Source: Kolteria novifilia
GTDB taxonomy: Bacteria > Planctomycetota > Planctomycetia > Kolteriales > Kolteriaceae
Assembly (NCBI GenBank): GCA_007748055.1
Contig: CP036279.1
Coordinates: 6,262,001-6,326,000, forward strand
Direction: 5' to 3'
DNA length: 64,000 nt
How positions within the stretch are numbered: position 1 is the stretch's first letter; each line of letters opens with the position of its first letter. The notes under the pieces were generated by a model. That model saw only the letters and a program-made list of their open reading frames with translations, ran no database searches and had not been told where the DNA came from. Shown here piece after piece: positions 52,452 to 61,969 of this stretch. The translations under genes were made by a program, and so were the position numbers.

Positions 52452-53078
52452 ATGTCGCCCGTTGCCCCCGTTTCCGAGTCCGAGGCGGTCGACAAGACCG
52501 CGCAAACCTACGGCCGCATCAAGGAGATGCTCGGCAGCGACACCATCCCCGAGCCCTTCCTCTACTATGGTCGCGTCCCGGCGTTCCTCCAAGACTTCTA
52601 CATGAACGTCAAGAAGTTCGTCTACACCGACGGCAAACTCGACGCGAAGTTGAAAGCCCTGATCGCCCTGTGCGTCGCTCGCTCGATGCACTGCAAGATG
52701 TGGATCGACCCGCTCACCGAGCGTTGCAAGTCGCTTGGCTACTCCGACCAGGAGTTGGCCGACGCCCTCGCGATCGTCTCGACGTGCTACATGTATAACA
52801 TCTTCTTCAAATTCCGCGACATCGCCGGCAGCGACGTCTTCGGCGGCATGTCGGTCGGCCTGCGTGCTCACGCCTTCGGGAACACCTCGCTCGACGATAA
52901 GACGGTCGAACTGATCAACGTCGTCATCAGCGACATCAACGCGTGCAAGCCTTGCACCTCCGGGCACGTCACCAAGGCCCGCGATTTGAAGATCCCCGAC
53001 GAAGCGATCCAGGAAGCCATCCAGTGCGCCGCCACCATCGCCGCCGGTTGCACGTTCCTCAACTCCGTCGACGAGTAG
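52452..53078 (+). CDS. AhpD-like carboxymuconolactone-decarboxylase family protein
   Basis: 208 residues, two AhpD-like helical domains in tandem. The C-terminal one has the redox motif CKPCTSGH (Cys165, Cys168, His172). The N-terminal one lacks CxxC and reads ARSMHCKMWIDPLTERC. AhpD proteins reduce the partner peroxiredoxin, often via lipoamide. The nearby peroxiredoxin gene supports that role, but substrate and electron donor are inference. Confidence 0.85.
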   Translation: MSPVAPVSESEAVDKTAQTYGRIKEMLGSDTIPEPFLYYGRVPAFLQDFYMNVKKFVYTDGKLDAKLKALIALCVARSMHCKMWIDPLTERCKSLGYSDQELADALAIVSTCYMYNIFFKFRDIAGSDVFGGMSVGLRAHAFGNTSLDDKTVELINVVISDINACKPCTSGHVTKARDLKIPDEAIQEAIQCAATIAAGCTFLNSVDE

Positions 53079-53114
53079 CGTGAACGGGGCCACGGCCCTT
53101 CGCGTGGCAGCCAC

Positions 53115-53837
53115 CTACCCCCGCACCTTCTTCTTCAACTCCGCCACCGCGGCGGTCATGCGGGCGCGGGCTTCGGAGAACCCTTCGGGCGTGGCTCCTG
53201 GCTGGCGAACGTAGTGGAGGACGTGTTCCTCGGCTTTGATGAAGGGATCACAGGTCCGCCCGACGGCGCCCGCGATCTCCTTGGGGATCGTCGTGACGCC
53301 ATTGAGGTCGCCGTGAATCAGGTCGCCGGGATGAATCGTGACCCCACCGACCCGGACGGGGACATTGATGTCAACGATCTGGCAGTAGGCGTGCGAGGAG
53401 ATGACACTCTGGACGAAGGCGGGAAACTCGATCGACCGCACCTGGTCGAGATCCCTTCCCCCGCCGCTGGTGATGATGCCAACACCGCCGAAGGCCTTGT
53501 AGGTCGTGCACATCACCTCGCCGAAGGTCGCTCCGACCGCCTGATCGTCGAGGTCCTGAAAGACGACGACACGCGGCGCGGGAATCTCCAGCAACGCCTT
53601 TACCTGGGCATCGAGTGACGCGTAGACTTCCCCACCGCGCGGCGGCGAGCCCGAGCGAAAGGTCGCGGTCGTCGCGAAGCCGACCATCGGCGGCAGGTCC
53701 GGGAAGCACGCTTTGATCCGCGGGTCCATGAAGCCCGTGTTGCGCGGACGGACGTCAAAGAGTTCGATGACGTTGTCGATCGTGGGGGTGTCGTATCTCT
53801 TGAGGAGTTCGAGATCCTCGGCGGTCAGCGTGCTCAT
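53115..53837 (-). CDS. RraA-family protein
   Basis: 240 residues of the RraA-like fold. Visible: YDTPTIDNVIELFDVRPRN, VGFATTATF, PAPRVVVFQDLD, GATFGEVMCTTYKAFGGVGIITSGGGRD, and PVRVGGVTIHPGDLIHGDLNGVTTIP. The GGGRD segment and the HGDLNGV segment contain the residues that bind metal and acid in 4-hydroxy-4-methyl-2-oxoglutarate aldolases. Many such proteins are aldolases or decarboxylases and not RNase E inhibitors. It has no informative neighbour; a methyltransferase gene diverges from it. Confidence 0.82.
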   Translation of the reverse strand: MSTLTAEDLELLKRYDTPTIDNVIELFDVRPRNTGFMDPRIKACFPDLPPMVGFATTATFRSGSPPRGGEVYASLDAQVKALLEIPAPRVVVFQDLDDQAVGATFGEVMCTTYKAFGGVGIITSGGGRDLDQVRSIEFPAFVQSVISSHAYCQIVDINVPVRVGGVTIHPGDLIHGDLNGVTTIPKEIAGAVGRTCDPFIKAEEHVLHYVRQPGATPEGFSEARARMTAAVAELKKKVRG

Positions 53838-54074
53838 GAGGTGGAGTCCGTGAAAGTCGATGGTTGGTCGTCGGTGGCCTCTATCTCTTCATACGTTCCG
53901 GACGGCTGGATTTCGAGGGAGCCGCCTCCACCGCACCGCGAGTTGCCGCGAAAAGGCCGCCCCCTCGCGTGTTCCGGTCTCTATGCTATCGCACGATGGC
54001 TCCATGGTGTCAGGGGGGAATCCCTCCGCGACTCCCTTGGCGATCGCGCTCCCCGAGGAACGGAACACTCATCG

Positions 54075-54602
54075 ATGAATGACAGGCTCGGAACACTGCT
54101 GGCCGCATGGCGACACCGAATGGCCGCGAGGTTCGTGCGGGGCCGACTCCTTGACATCGGATGCGGCGCCAACCAACTCGTCGACCTTCACGGCAATGGC
54201 GTCGGTGTCGATGTTCACCAGTGGGAGGGCGTCGACCTGGTTGTCGAAAATACCGCCCATCTCCCTTTCCACGACGGCGAGTTCGACACCGTGACGGTCA
54301 TCGCGGCCCTGAACCACATTCCGAATCGAAAGGATGTGCTGAAGGAAGCATACCGGGTCTTGGCGGACGGGGGCCGAGTCGTCGTCACCATGATTCCTCC
54401 GACACTGTCCGCCTGGTGGCACTGGGTGCGACGACCTTGGGACGCGGACCAACACGAACGCGGCATGAAAGAGGGCGAAGTCTACGGCATGACCGTCAAG
54501 GAGGTCGACACGCTCCTGATGGACGCCGGCTTCGGAAACCTGCGCCATCAGAGATTCATGCTCGGGATCAACTGCCTGACGGTCGCCGAGAAAACCGAGT
54601 AG
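54075..54602 (+). CDS. Class I SAM-dependent methyltransferase
   Basis: About 175 residues. The ATG at 54075 is chosen because the Rossmann core starts soon after: RLLDIGCGANQLVDL (motif I), VGVDVHQWEGVDLVVENTAHLPF (read in two parts), FDTVTVIAALNHIPNR and EAYRVLADGGRVVVTMIPP. This is the compact Methyltransf_11 type. The upstream open frame to 53841 lacks similarity and is left out. Substrate unknown. Confidence 0.78.
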   Translation: MNDRLGTLLAAWRHRMAARFVRGRLLDIGCGANQLVDLHGNGVGVDVHQWEGVDLVVENTAHLPFHDGEFDTVTVIAALNHIPNRKDVLKEAYRVLADGGRVVVTMIPPTLSAWWHWVRRPWDADQHERGMKEGEVYGMTVKEVDTLLMDAGFGNLRHQRFMLGINCLTVAEKTE

Positions 54603-54698
54603 GATCGCCTCTCCACGCTGGCGAGGCGGCCTGGCGACCGATGGCAACCGGCAGTTGAGCGTTGCCCGCGACGCCGAGCGCCTTCGCCGGTAAAGAGC

Positions 54699-56348
54699 CT
54701 ACTCCCCCGACCTCGGCGCGGGGACCTCCGAGACCAGGACCGACGTGTCGGGCGCCTTGCCCGAATAGAACGAGATGTAGTGCGTCTCCCCGATCGCGGT
54801 GGCGTTCGCGTTGCCCGTGTCCAACGCGACTTGACTGCCGATCGCGATCGCCTCGGACGCGGGCCAACGGCGCGGATGATCGAACACCTTGTTCGGATCG
54901 ACGACGCGACGCCAAAGAATCCCCCGTCCCCGCTCGAAGTGATAGTTGCTCAAGAGCCCGGTCTTGGTGTCGAGGATTAGCGTCGGCGTCGAAAGATGGA
55001 CATCGCCGATGTTCGTCTTCTCCCGCGTCCACGTCTTGCCGTAGTCGGTCGAGACCATCTGGAATTGAGAGCGCATGGTGGAGTTGCCCCCCATCTCCGT
55101 CCGCCCGATGGCCAAGATCCGGCCATCGCCGAGATAGACCGCGGCCGGCTCGGTCGGCCACTGGTCCTTGGGAAGCTCCGACTCGATGGTGGTCTGCTTC
55201 CAGGTGGCGCCGTCGTCACTGCTGGTCAGCGTTCCCCACGAGTGATTGGTGCTCTCGCGATAGTCTCCCCCAAACCAGAGGGCCATCAGGCCGACCGTCG
55301 GGACCGAGAAGATATCGGTGACTTGCACCGGCCTCACGGGAAGATCAGGCGTCGCGATCAGTTCGTAAGTCACCCCATCGGTCGTCCGATAGAGATCGTG
55401 GAACCATCCCTTCGCCCCCACCCGACGAATCCAAAGCAGCATCGCCCCCTTGGAGTCGAGTCCCTTCCCGACGGTGACGTCGCCAAAGCCCGGCGAGTCG
55501 GCGACCACCGATTCCGGCGTCCACGTCTTCCCGCCGTCGGTGGAGGTGCGAGCGTAGACCGCGCGGGCATCCTCGTTGATCGTGTGCCCGCTGCCCCGGC
55601 TGTACGCACAGACCAGCTTCTCGCCAATCGCCTGAATCATCTGCCAGGAGTTGTAGCCGCTCACGTCCTGCACGACATGAGCCTTCTCGGGAGCCTCCAG
55701 GGGTGTCACCTTGACCATCGCCAAGCCGGTCGGCCTGGTGAACGAGTCGCCTGGGTCGGTGGGTTCTCGTTGAATCCGCACGTAGAGCGGCGTGCCCGGC
55801 ACCACCTCGTAGTAGGACTCCAGACCGATCGTCCGCGTGTGCAATGGCCCGGCGGGAAGCGCTGTCCGCACCGGCTTGCCGAGCACATACCTCGCCGTGA
55901 AGGGCTCGCCGTCCACCATCTGCGTCAGGTGCACCCGGTAGACATCCTCATGGTCGGGGCTCGTCGCCTTGTCGGTCGTCGTCACCACGATCTCGACCTT
56001 CACCGCGTCGCAATCGCTGGGAATCCCCGTCACGAAGCCGGCGACCGACTGCCCAGGGGTGCCACCGGAGAGCGACCAGACGGGGATGTGCGTCGAGACG
56101 CTCGACATCAGCACGAGCGAGGGCTTGCCCGTCGCGATCGACATGTTGTTCGCCGTCAAATACACCGGGGAATGCTTCGCCGTTCGGGCGTTACGCACCT
56201 CGTCCCCTTGGGCGTCGCTCTTGTCAACAGCCGACTTCGCTTCGCCCGGCGACTCGACCGACTCGACCGGAGCATCGGCCCAAGCCGCGGCGACCGTGGT
56301 GACAAGCAGCGACCAACACAGATAAACAACACCAATAGCCCGCGACAT
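54699..56348 (-). CDS. Secreted sialidase-like (Asp-box) protein
   Basis: About 549 residues. The ATG at 56348 has AGGAGG six bases upstream and gives a signal peptide (GVVYLCWSLLVTTVAAAWA). Asp-box repeats of the sialidase/neuraminidase six-bladed propeller are clear: STDGGKTWTPE, SSDDGATWKQT and STDYGKTWTRE. The N-terminal 200 residues form a beta-sandwich-like domain. I do not see a confident set of the three arginines and the Tyr/Glu pair of true sialidases. It could be an exo-sialidase, another glycoside hydrolase, or a non-catalytic propeller. Confidence 0.75.
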   Translation of the reverse strand: MSRAIGVVYLCWSLLVTTVAAAWADAPVESVESPGEAKSAVDKSDAQGDEVRNARTAKHSPVYLTANNMSIATGKPSLVLMSSVSTHIPVWSLSGGTPGQSVAGFVTGIPSDCDAVKVEIVVTTTDKATSPDHEDVYRVHLTQMVDGEPFTARYVLGKPVRTALPAGPLHTRTIGLESYYEVVPGTPLYVRIQREPTDPGDSFTRPTGLAMVKVTPLEAPEKAHVVQDVSGYNSWQMIQAIGEKLVCAYSRGSGHTINEDARAVYARTSTDGGKTWTPESVVADSPGFGDVTVGKGLDSKGAMLLWIRRVGAKGWFHDLYRTTDGVTYELIATPDLPVRPVQVTDIFSVPTVGLMALWFGGDYRESTNHSWGTLTSSDDGATWKQTTIESELPKDQWPTEPAAVYLGDGRILAIGRTEMGGNSTMRSQFQMVSTDYGKTWTREKTNIGDVHLSTPTLILDTKTGLLSNYHFERGRGILWRRVVDPNKVFDHPRRWPASEAIAIGSQVALDTGNANATAIGETHYISFYSGKAPDTSVLVSEVPAPRSGE

Positions 56349-56425
56349 TCTTCCTCCTTCTGCTTCCATCCCCCAAGCGCAAGGCGACCCAAGTCGTCCC
56401 ATCATGAGAGCGCCTCCCAGGGCCT

Positions 56426-56622
56426 GTCAAACCCACTTCGGGGTTTGGATTTGTGTGACCCGTGACCCAAGGTGCGCTGCGCGACCTTGGGCTGTGCTCT
56501 ATTTCGGCGTTGCCGTAAGAGAGGGTTCGCGGTGCCACGATCCCGTACGGCAGACCATTGCCTGACGGTCTCCTATCGCAATGAAGTTGCCGAGCGAGCC
56601 AATGGCAGGCAATGGCATGCCC
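56426..56622. repeat. Hairpin-chain repeat element, copy 1 (about 200 bp)
   Basis: Imperfect direct copy of the element at 56925-57124. It retains the perfect hairpin CCCAAGGT-10 bases-ACCTTGGG at 56466-56491. The other stems seen in copy 2 are partly decayed here. Confidence 0.75.
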
Positions 56623-56643
56623 GACTTGAGATGGCCTGCCCGG

Positions 56644-56836
56644 CTTGTCCGCACGTCCTAGCATGCCGAAGGTATGCGACAGCACAGCCCAGCGTTGCGA
56701 CAGCGCACTTGTCCTCGCGTCCTAGCATGCCGAAGGTATGCGACAGCACAGCCCAGCGTCGCGACAGCGCACTTGTCCGCACGTCCTAGCATGCCGAAGG
56801 TATGCGACAGCACAGCCCAGCGTCGCGACAGCGCAC
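56644..56836. repeat. 64-bp tandem repeat, three copies
   Basis: Three almost identical 64-base units beginning at 56644, 56708 and 56772. Each has a hairpin GCATGCC-GAA-GGTATGC (one G-T wobble). Units two and three also carry the palindrome GTCGCGAC. Minus-strand open frames through the array are repeat-driven and not called as genes. Confidence 0.85.
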
Positions 56837-56924
56837 GCTGGGTAACGACAGGCGTCCATCTCACGAACCCTGCAAGGGTTCGACCGAGGTGCCACCATCA
56901 TGACAACACGCATTCGTTGGACGG

Positions 56925-57124
56925 GTCAAACCCGCTTCGGGGTTTGAACTTGTGCTGTTCCCGTGACCCAAGGTGCGCTGCGCGACCTTGGGCTGTGCTC
57001 TATAACGGCGTTGCCGTAAGAGAGAGATCGCGGTTCCACGATCCCGTAGTTCAGGCCATTGCCTGACGGTCTTCTCTCGCAATGGAGTTTCCGAGCAATT
57101 CATTGGCAGGCAAATGGCCTGCCC
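56925..57124. repeat. Hairpin-chain repeat element, copy 2 (about 200 bp)
   Basis: Five perfect inverted repeats lie head to tail: TCAAACCC/GGGTTTGA (56926-56947), CCCAAGGT/ACCTTGGG (56967-56992), ACGGC/GCCGT (57005-57017), TCAGGC/GCCTGA (57051-57066) and GGCAGGC/GCCTGCC (57105-57123). It lies immediately downstream of the leucine-rich-repeat gene. It could be a mobile palindromic element or a folded RNA. Confidence 0.75.
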
Positions 57125-57132
57125 TACAGAAC

Positions 57133-58563
57133 TCACGCGCATTCGAAGTCGGCGATGGTGTGCTCGGCTTGGCAGGAAGCGCAAATCCCAGTCGCCGTGA
57201 ACCAGCCGAAGAAGTCCTCGGGCGCGATGGTCGGATCGTCTTCGACCATCTCCAGTTCGTTGCCATCATTCGAGAACCACACGACGACGCTCATCTCCTG
57301 CGACCCGCAATCCGGACAACGAAAGCCAACGCGAGGCCCCGTCCCTCGACTGGTGCAGGAACACCCAAGCTCTCCATTCCAACCGTGCTTCTCGGTGTCG
57401 ATGATCTCCGTTGTCTTTTGACACGCCGAGCACTGAAAGCCCAAGGGGCCGACGAACATGTCGCCCTCGTAGTCCTCATTGTACTTCGAGAGCGGGTAAC
57501 CGAGCACTTGCCCCGTCCCGCTACCACACGAACAGGCGAGCTGGAAGGTGACCAATCTCTTCCTCCGAAGAGCCTTCGCGTTGAAGCCGGCGATGCAGTG
57601 CGGCGGGTGGGTCCAGTAGTACTCCTCGTCGAACTGGCTGAGATCGACCTCTTCCTGACCCTCGGTGATCGTGATCACGCAACGCGGCAGCGCCCCCTTG
57701 AGAGCCATCTTGCCTTCCTGCGTGACGCGTGTCCCTCCCAGACCCAGCGACTTCAAGTGCTTGAGTTCCTGGAGATGCACCAGTCCCTTGTCGGTCACTC
57801 TCGTGCCAGAAAGACCGAGGTCGCCAAGGCCCTGACAAGCCGCAAGATACCGGAGACCTTCATCCCCGAACCGGGTATCGGTGGCCAGTAATGACTTCAG
57901 CTTCTTCAACTTGGAAAGCGTCTTGAATCCCACGCCTGTCATCTCGGTCCACGCGATCGACAGATACCTTAGCGAAACCAACTCACCGAGTTTCGCAAGT
58001 CCGGCATCGGTAAAGGTCGACTCGCAGAGAATGAGCCACTCGAGCGACGTCACCTGACCAACGTGCTCCAAGCAAGCATCGGTCACCCCCGGGCCGCCGA
58101 CGTCGAGGTGCTTGAGCTTCGAGAGGCTGGTGATCTTGGCAAGCCCCGCATCGGTGATGCGCGTGCTGTGAAGATCCAGCTTTTCGAGGTCGCCGAGCGA
58201 CGTCAAATGTTCAAGACCGACATCGCCGATGTTCGTATCGGAGAGGTCCAGCCTTCGTAGAGACGTCATCGTCGCGAGGTGTCTCATCCCCTCATCGGTG
58301 ATCTCCTTGCAGGAGCGGAGGTTCAACTCCTCGAGTTGACACTCGTCGGCCAGATACTCCAACCCGGCATCGGTGATGTGCGAACCGGACAGGGAGACTC
58401 GTTTCAGCCGCGGCAGCGCGTGGAGCCGCGAAAAGACCTCTTCCGTGATGCAGTCGTCTCGCAAGCTGAGCAACTCGATCCTCACGGGGTCCTTGGGGAA
58501 CAACAAGACGCGATGCTCCTTAAGGATGCGCATCAGTTCCTCGGCGTCGTCCTTCTCGCTCAT
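57133..58563 (-). CDS. Leucine-rich-repeat protein with Cys-rich C-terminal region
   Basis: About 476 residues. The ATG at 58563 is favoured because AGGGG is six bases upstream, whereas it abuts the ATG at 58569. Residues 30-290 hold about ten leucine-rich repeats of the cysteine-containing/RNase-inhibitor-like type (ITDAGLEYLADECQLEELNL, IGDVGLEHLTSLGDLEKLDL and so on). The last 180 residues contain several Cys pairs (CSCGSG, CSAC, CSC, CPDCGS, CASC), likely zinc ribbons. No signal peptide is seen, so it may be cytoplasmic. The function is unknown; a protein-binding role is the safe guess. Confidence 0.82.
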   Translation of the reverse strand: MSEKDDAEELMRILKEHRVLLFPKDPVRIELLSLRDDCITEEVFSRLHALPRLKRVSLSGSHITDAGLEYLADECQLEELNLRSCKEITDEGMRHLATMTSLRRLDLSDTNIGDVGLEHLTSLGDLEKLDLHSTRITDAGLAKITSLSKLKHLDVGGPGVTDACLEHVGQVTSLEWLILCESTFTDAGLAKLGELVSLRYLSIAWTEMTGVGFKTLSKLKKLKSLLATDTRFGDEGLRYLAACQGLGDLGLSGTRVTDKGLVHLQELKHLKSLGLGGTRVTQEGKMALKGALPRCVITITEGQEEVDLSQFDEEYYWTHPPHCIAGFNAKALRRKRLVTFQLACSCGSGTGQVLGYPLSKYNEDYEGDMFVGPLGFQCSACQKTTEIIDTEKHGWNGELGCSCTSRGTGPRVGFRCPDCGSQEMSVVVWFSNDGNELEMVEDDPTIAPEDFFGWFTATGICASCQAEHTIADFECA

Positions 58564-58735
58564 CGTCATCCCCTCGTTTGCTCACCCACTCGCCAAGCGC
58601 GGACGTCATCCTGCGCACGCCCGACCACTACACCAATTGGCGGACAGGCAAGCTTAGGTCATGAATGGGGCGAGTGGTGACAAATCCGGATTCTGTTCGA
58701 GCTGGTTGGGTGGCCCAGGTTGCCGGACGCACGCT

Positions 58736-58987
58736 TGCGTGGGAACGCCATTGACAGGGTGGCCCAGGTTGCTCGTCAACCTGGGTGGCAAAGCCACAAG
58801 AGCCCCTGTCGCCGACAGACTCAATGGGCACACCGACTGACTTGCCCAACTCGTAGTAGCATGCGTGGGAACGCCATTGACAGGGTGGCCCAGGTTGCTC
58901 GTCAACCTGGGTGGCAAAGCCACAAGAGCCCCTGTCGCCGACAGACTCAATGGGCACACCGACTGACTTGCCCAACTCGTAGTAGCA
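58736..58987. repeat. 126-bp direct repeat, two tandem copies (third at 59532-59656)
   Basis: Units start at 58736 and 58862. A third copy, one base shorter, starts at 59532. Each carries the inverted repeat CCCAGGTT-7 bases-AACCTGGG, the same palindrome as in the 94-bp arrays but in the opposite orientation. Confidence 0.85.
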
Positions 58988-59123
58988 AGCGGAACTCCAA
59001 GGGGTCGAGGATCTTTCTCCTTCGAAAGCAAGAGAACGTGACGAAGTGGGCGAACATCTCGTCGTCATGGACCGGTCGATGTCCCACTCGACTCACCGAT
59101 TCTCGGGGCGCCTTGACAGGCAT
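58947..59123 (-). pseudogene. Truncated REP-associated / IS200-type transposase fragment, copy A
   Basis: A minus-strand frame of 58 codons from the ATG at 59123 reads HRPVHDDEMFAHFVTFSCFR followed by RRKILDP. The HxVTFSCxRRR(K)xL pattern is the N-terminus of Y1-transposase-like REP-associated tyrosine transposases as I know them. The catalytic HxH and Tyr regions are missing: after RRKILDP the frame passes into the 126-bp repeat. So only the 5' end of the gene is left. The match is by recall of the motif, not by a search. Confidence 0.5.
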
Positions 59124-59164
59124 TGAAGAGAATGGTGCGACGGCCTGCTTAGCATGACGAGAGC

Positions 59165-59540
59165 CAATAGAGCGGTCGCACCTTGGCATCGGGCGTTCAC
59201 CTCGGGGACACTTGCGTGCTTCGCACGCCCAGGTTGACGAGCAACCTGGGCCACCCGGCAATAGAGCAGTCGCACCTTGGCATCGGGCGTTCTTCTCGGG
59301 GACTCTTGCGTGCTTCGCACGCCCAGGTTGGCGAGCAACCTGGGCCACCCGGCAATAGAGCGGTCGCACCTTGGCATCGGGCGTTCTCCTCGGGGACTCT
59401 TGCGTGCTTCGCACGCCCAGGTTGGCGAGCAACCTGGGCCACCCGGCAATAGAGCGGTCGCACCTTGGCATCGGGCGTTCACCTCAAGGACTCTTGCGTG
59501 CTTCGCACGCCCAGGTTGCCGGACGCACGCTTGCGTGGGA
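59165..59540. repeat. 94-bp tandem array, four copies
   Basis: Units begin at 59165, 59259, 59353 and 59447; the last is cut and fused to the 126-bp repeat. Each unit holds two adjacent hairpins, GCGTGC-TTC-GCACGC (first at 59214-59228) and CCCAGGTT-7 bases-AACCTGGG (first at 59228-59250), like REP/BIME elements. Confidence 0.88.
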
Positions 59541-59615
59541 ACGCCATTGACAGGGTGGCCCAGGTTGCTCGTCAACCTGGGTGGAAAGCCACAAGAGCCC
59601 CTGTCGCCGACAGAC

Positions 59616-59792
59616 TCAATGGGCACACCGATTGACTTGCCCAACTCGTAGTAGCAAGCGGAACTCCAAGGGGTCGAGGATCTTTCTCCTTCGAAAGCAA
59701 GAGAACGTGACGAAGTGGGCGAACATCTCGTCGTCATGGACCGGTCGATGTCCCACTCGACTCACCGATTCTCGGGGCGCCTTGACAGGCAT
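59616..59792 (-). pseudogene. Truncated REP-associated / IS200-type transposase fragment, copy B
   Basis: Second copy of the fragment described for 58947-59123, nearly identical over its whole length, including the junction after RRKILDP. Both copies share the truncation point, so the block was duplicated after the transposase gene had been truncated. Confidence 0.5.
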
Positions 59793-59833
59793 TGAAGAGA
59801 ATGGTGCGACGGCCTGCTTAGCATGACGAGAGC

Positions 59834-60115
59834 CAATAGAGCGGTCGCACCTTGGCATCGGGCGTTCTCCTCGGGGACTCTTACGTGCTTCGCACGCCCA
59901 GGTTGGCGAGCAACCTGGGCCACCCGGCAATAGAGCAGTCGCACCTTGGCATCGGGCGTTCTCCTCGGGGACTCTTGCGTGCTTCGCACGCCCAGATTGA
60001 CGAGCAACCTGGGCCACCCGGCAATAGAGCAGTCGCACCTTGGCATCGGGCGTTCTCCTCGGGGACTCTTGCGTGCTTCGCACGCCCAGATTGACGAGCA
60101 ACCTGGGCCACCCGG
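59834..60115. repeat. 94-bp tandem array, three copies
   Basis: Units begin at 59834, 59928 and 60022 and match the array at 59165. The array ends at 60115 and is followed by the palindrome CCCACGC-AA-GCGTGGG. The zwf start is 170 bases further on. Confidence 0.88.
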
Positions 60116-60288
60116 CCCATTCGCATGCCCACGCAAGCGTGGGGCATGGCACCTTCGTACCCTTGTCGTTGGCTGCGCCGAGCGTCCCGAAAGGAAACCT
60201 TCTGGCCCAACCCGGGCATCTCGCTACAACGTCGGCAGGACCGGGGACGGACCCGGGGATGAGCGGCGATCGAACAACGAGGACTCTC

Positions 60289-61812
<1,524 letters not shown>

Positions 61813-61969
61813 CGGAAGGGGCTCGCGCATCACCCGAGGTTTCGCCTCTCGTGGTCCATCACCCCTGAACCTCTTCATCAATGTCGCGACCAATTGACAG
61901 ACCGATGGGCGTGACCTAGGGTCTAGGCAGAGCGTCTCGAAGTACCTTTGCTCCCCAGGGAATTGGCAG

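Larger units (their letters stand above)
58564..60288. repeat. Repeat-rich tract between the LRR gene and zwf
   Basis: About 1.7 kb built almost wholly of direct repeats: two 126-bp units, two copies of a roughly 330-bp block offset by 668-669 bases, and two arrays of a 94-bp unit (four and three copies). No complete gene is supported; long open frames on both strands here owe their length to repetition. Details are given in separate entries. Confidence 0.85.

Noticed and set aside
56573-56913. Several minus-strand open frames encoding a repeated TFGMLGR peptide
   Set aside because: They are translations of the 64-bp tandem repeat in different frames, with no ribosome-binding sites.
58628-59068. 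Minus-strand open frame of 146 codons in the 126-bp repeats
   Set aside because: It only exists because 126 is a multiple of three; the peptide duplicates itself and lacks any domain. The transposase-like sequence is in another frame.
59165-60115. CRISPR array
   Set aside because: The units are contiguous 94-bp tandem repeats with no unique spacers of constant length, and no cas gene is present in the window.
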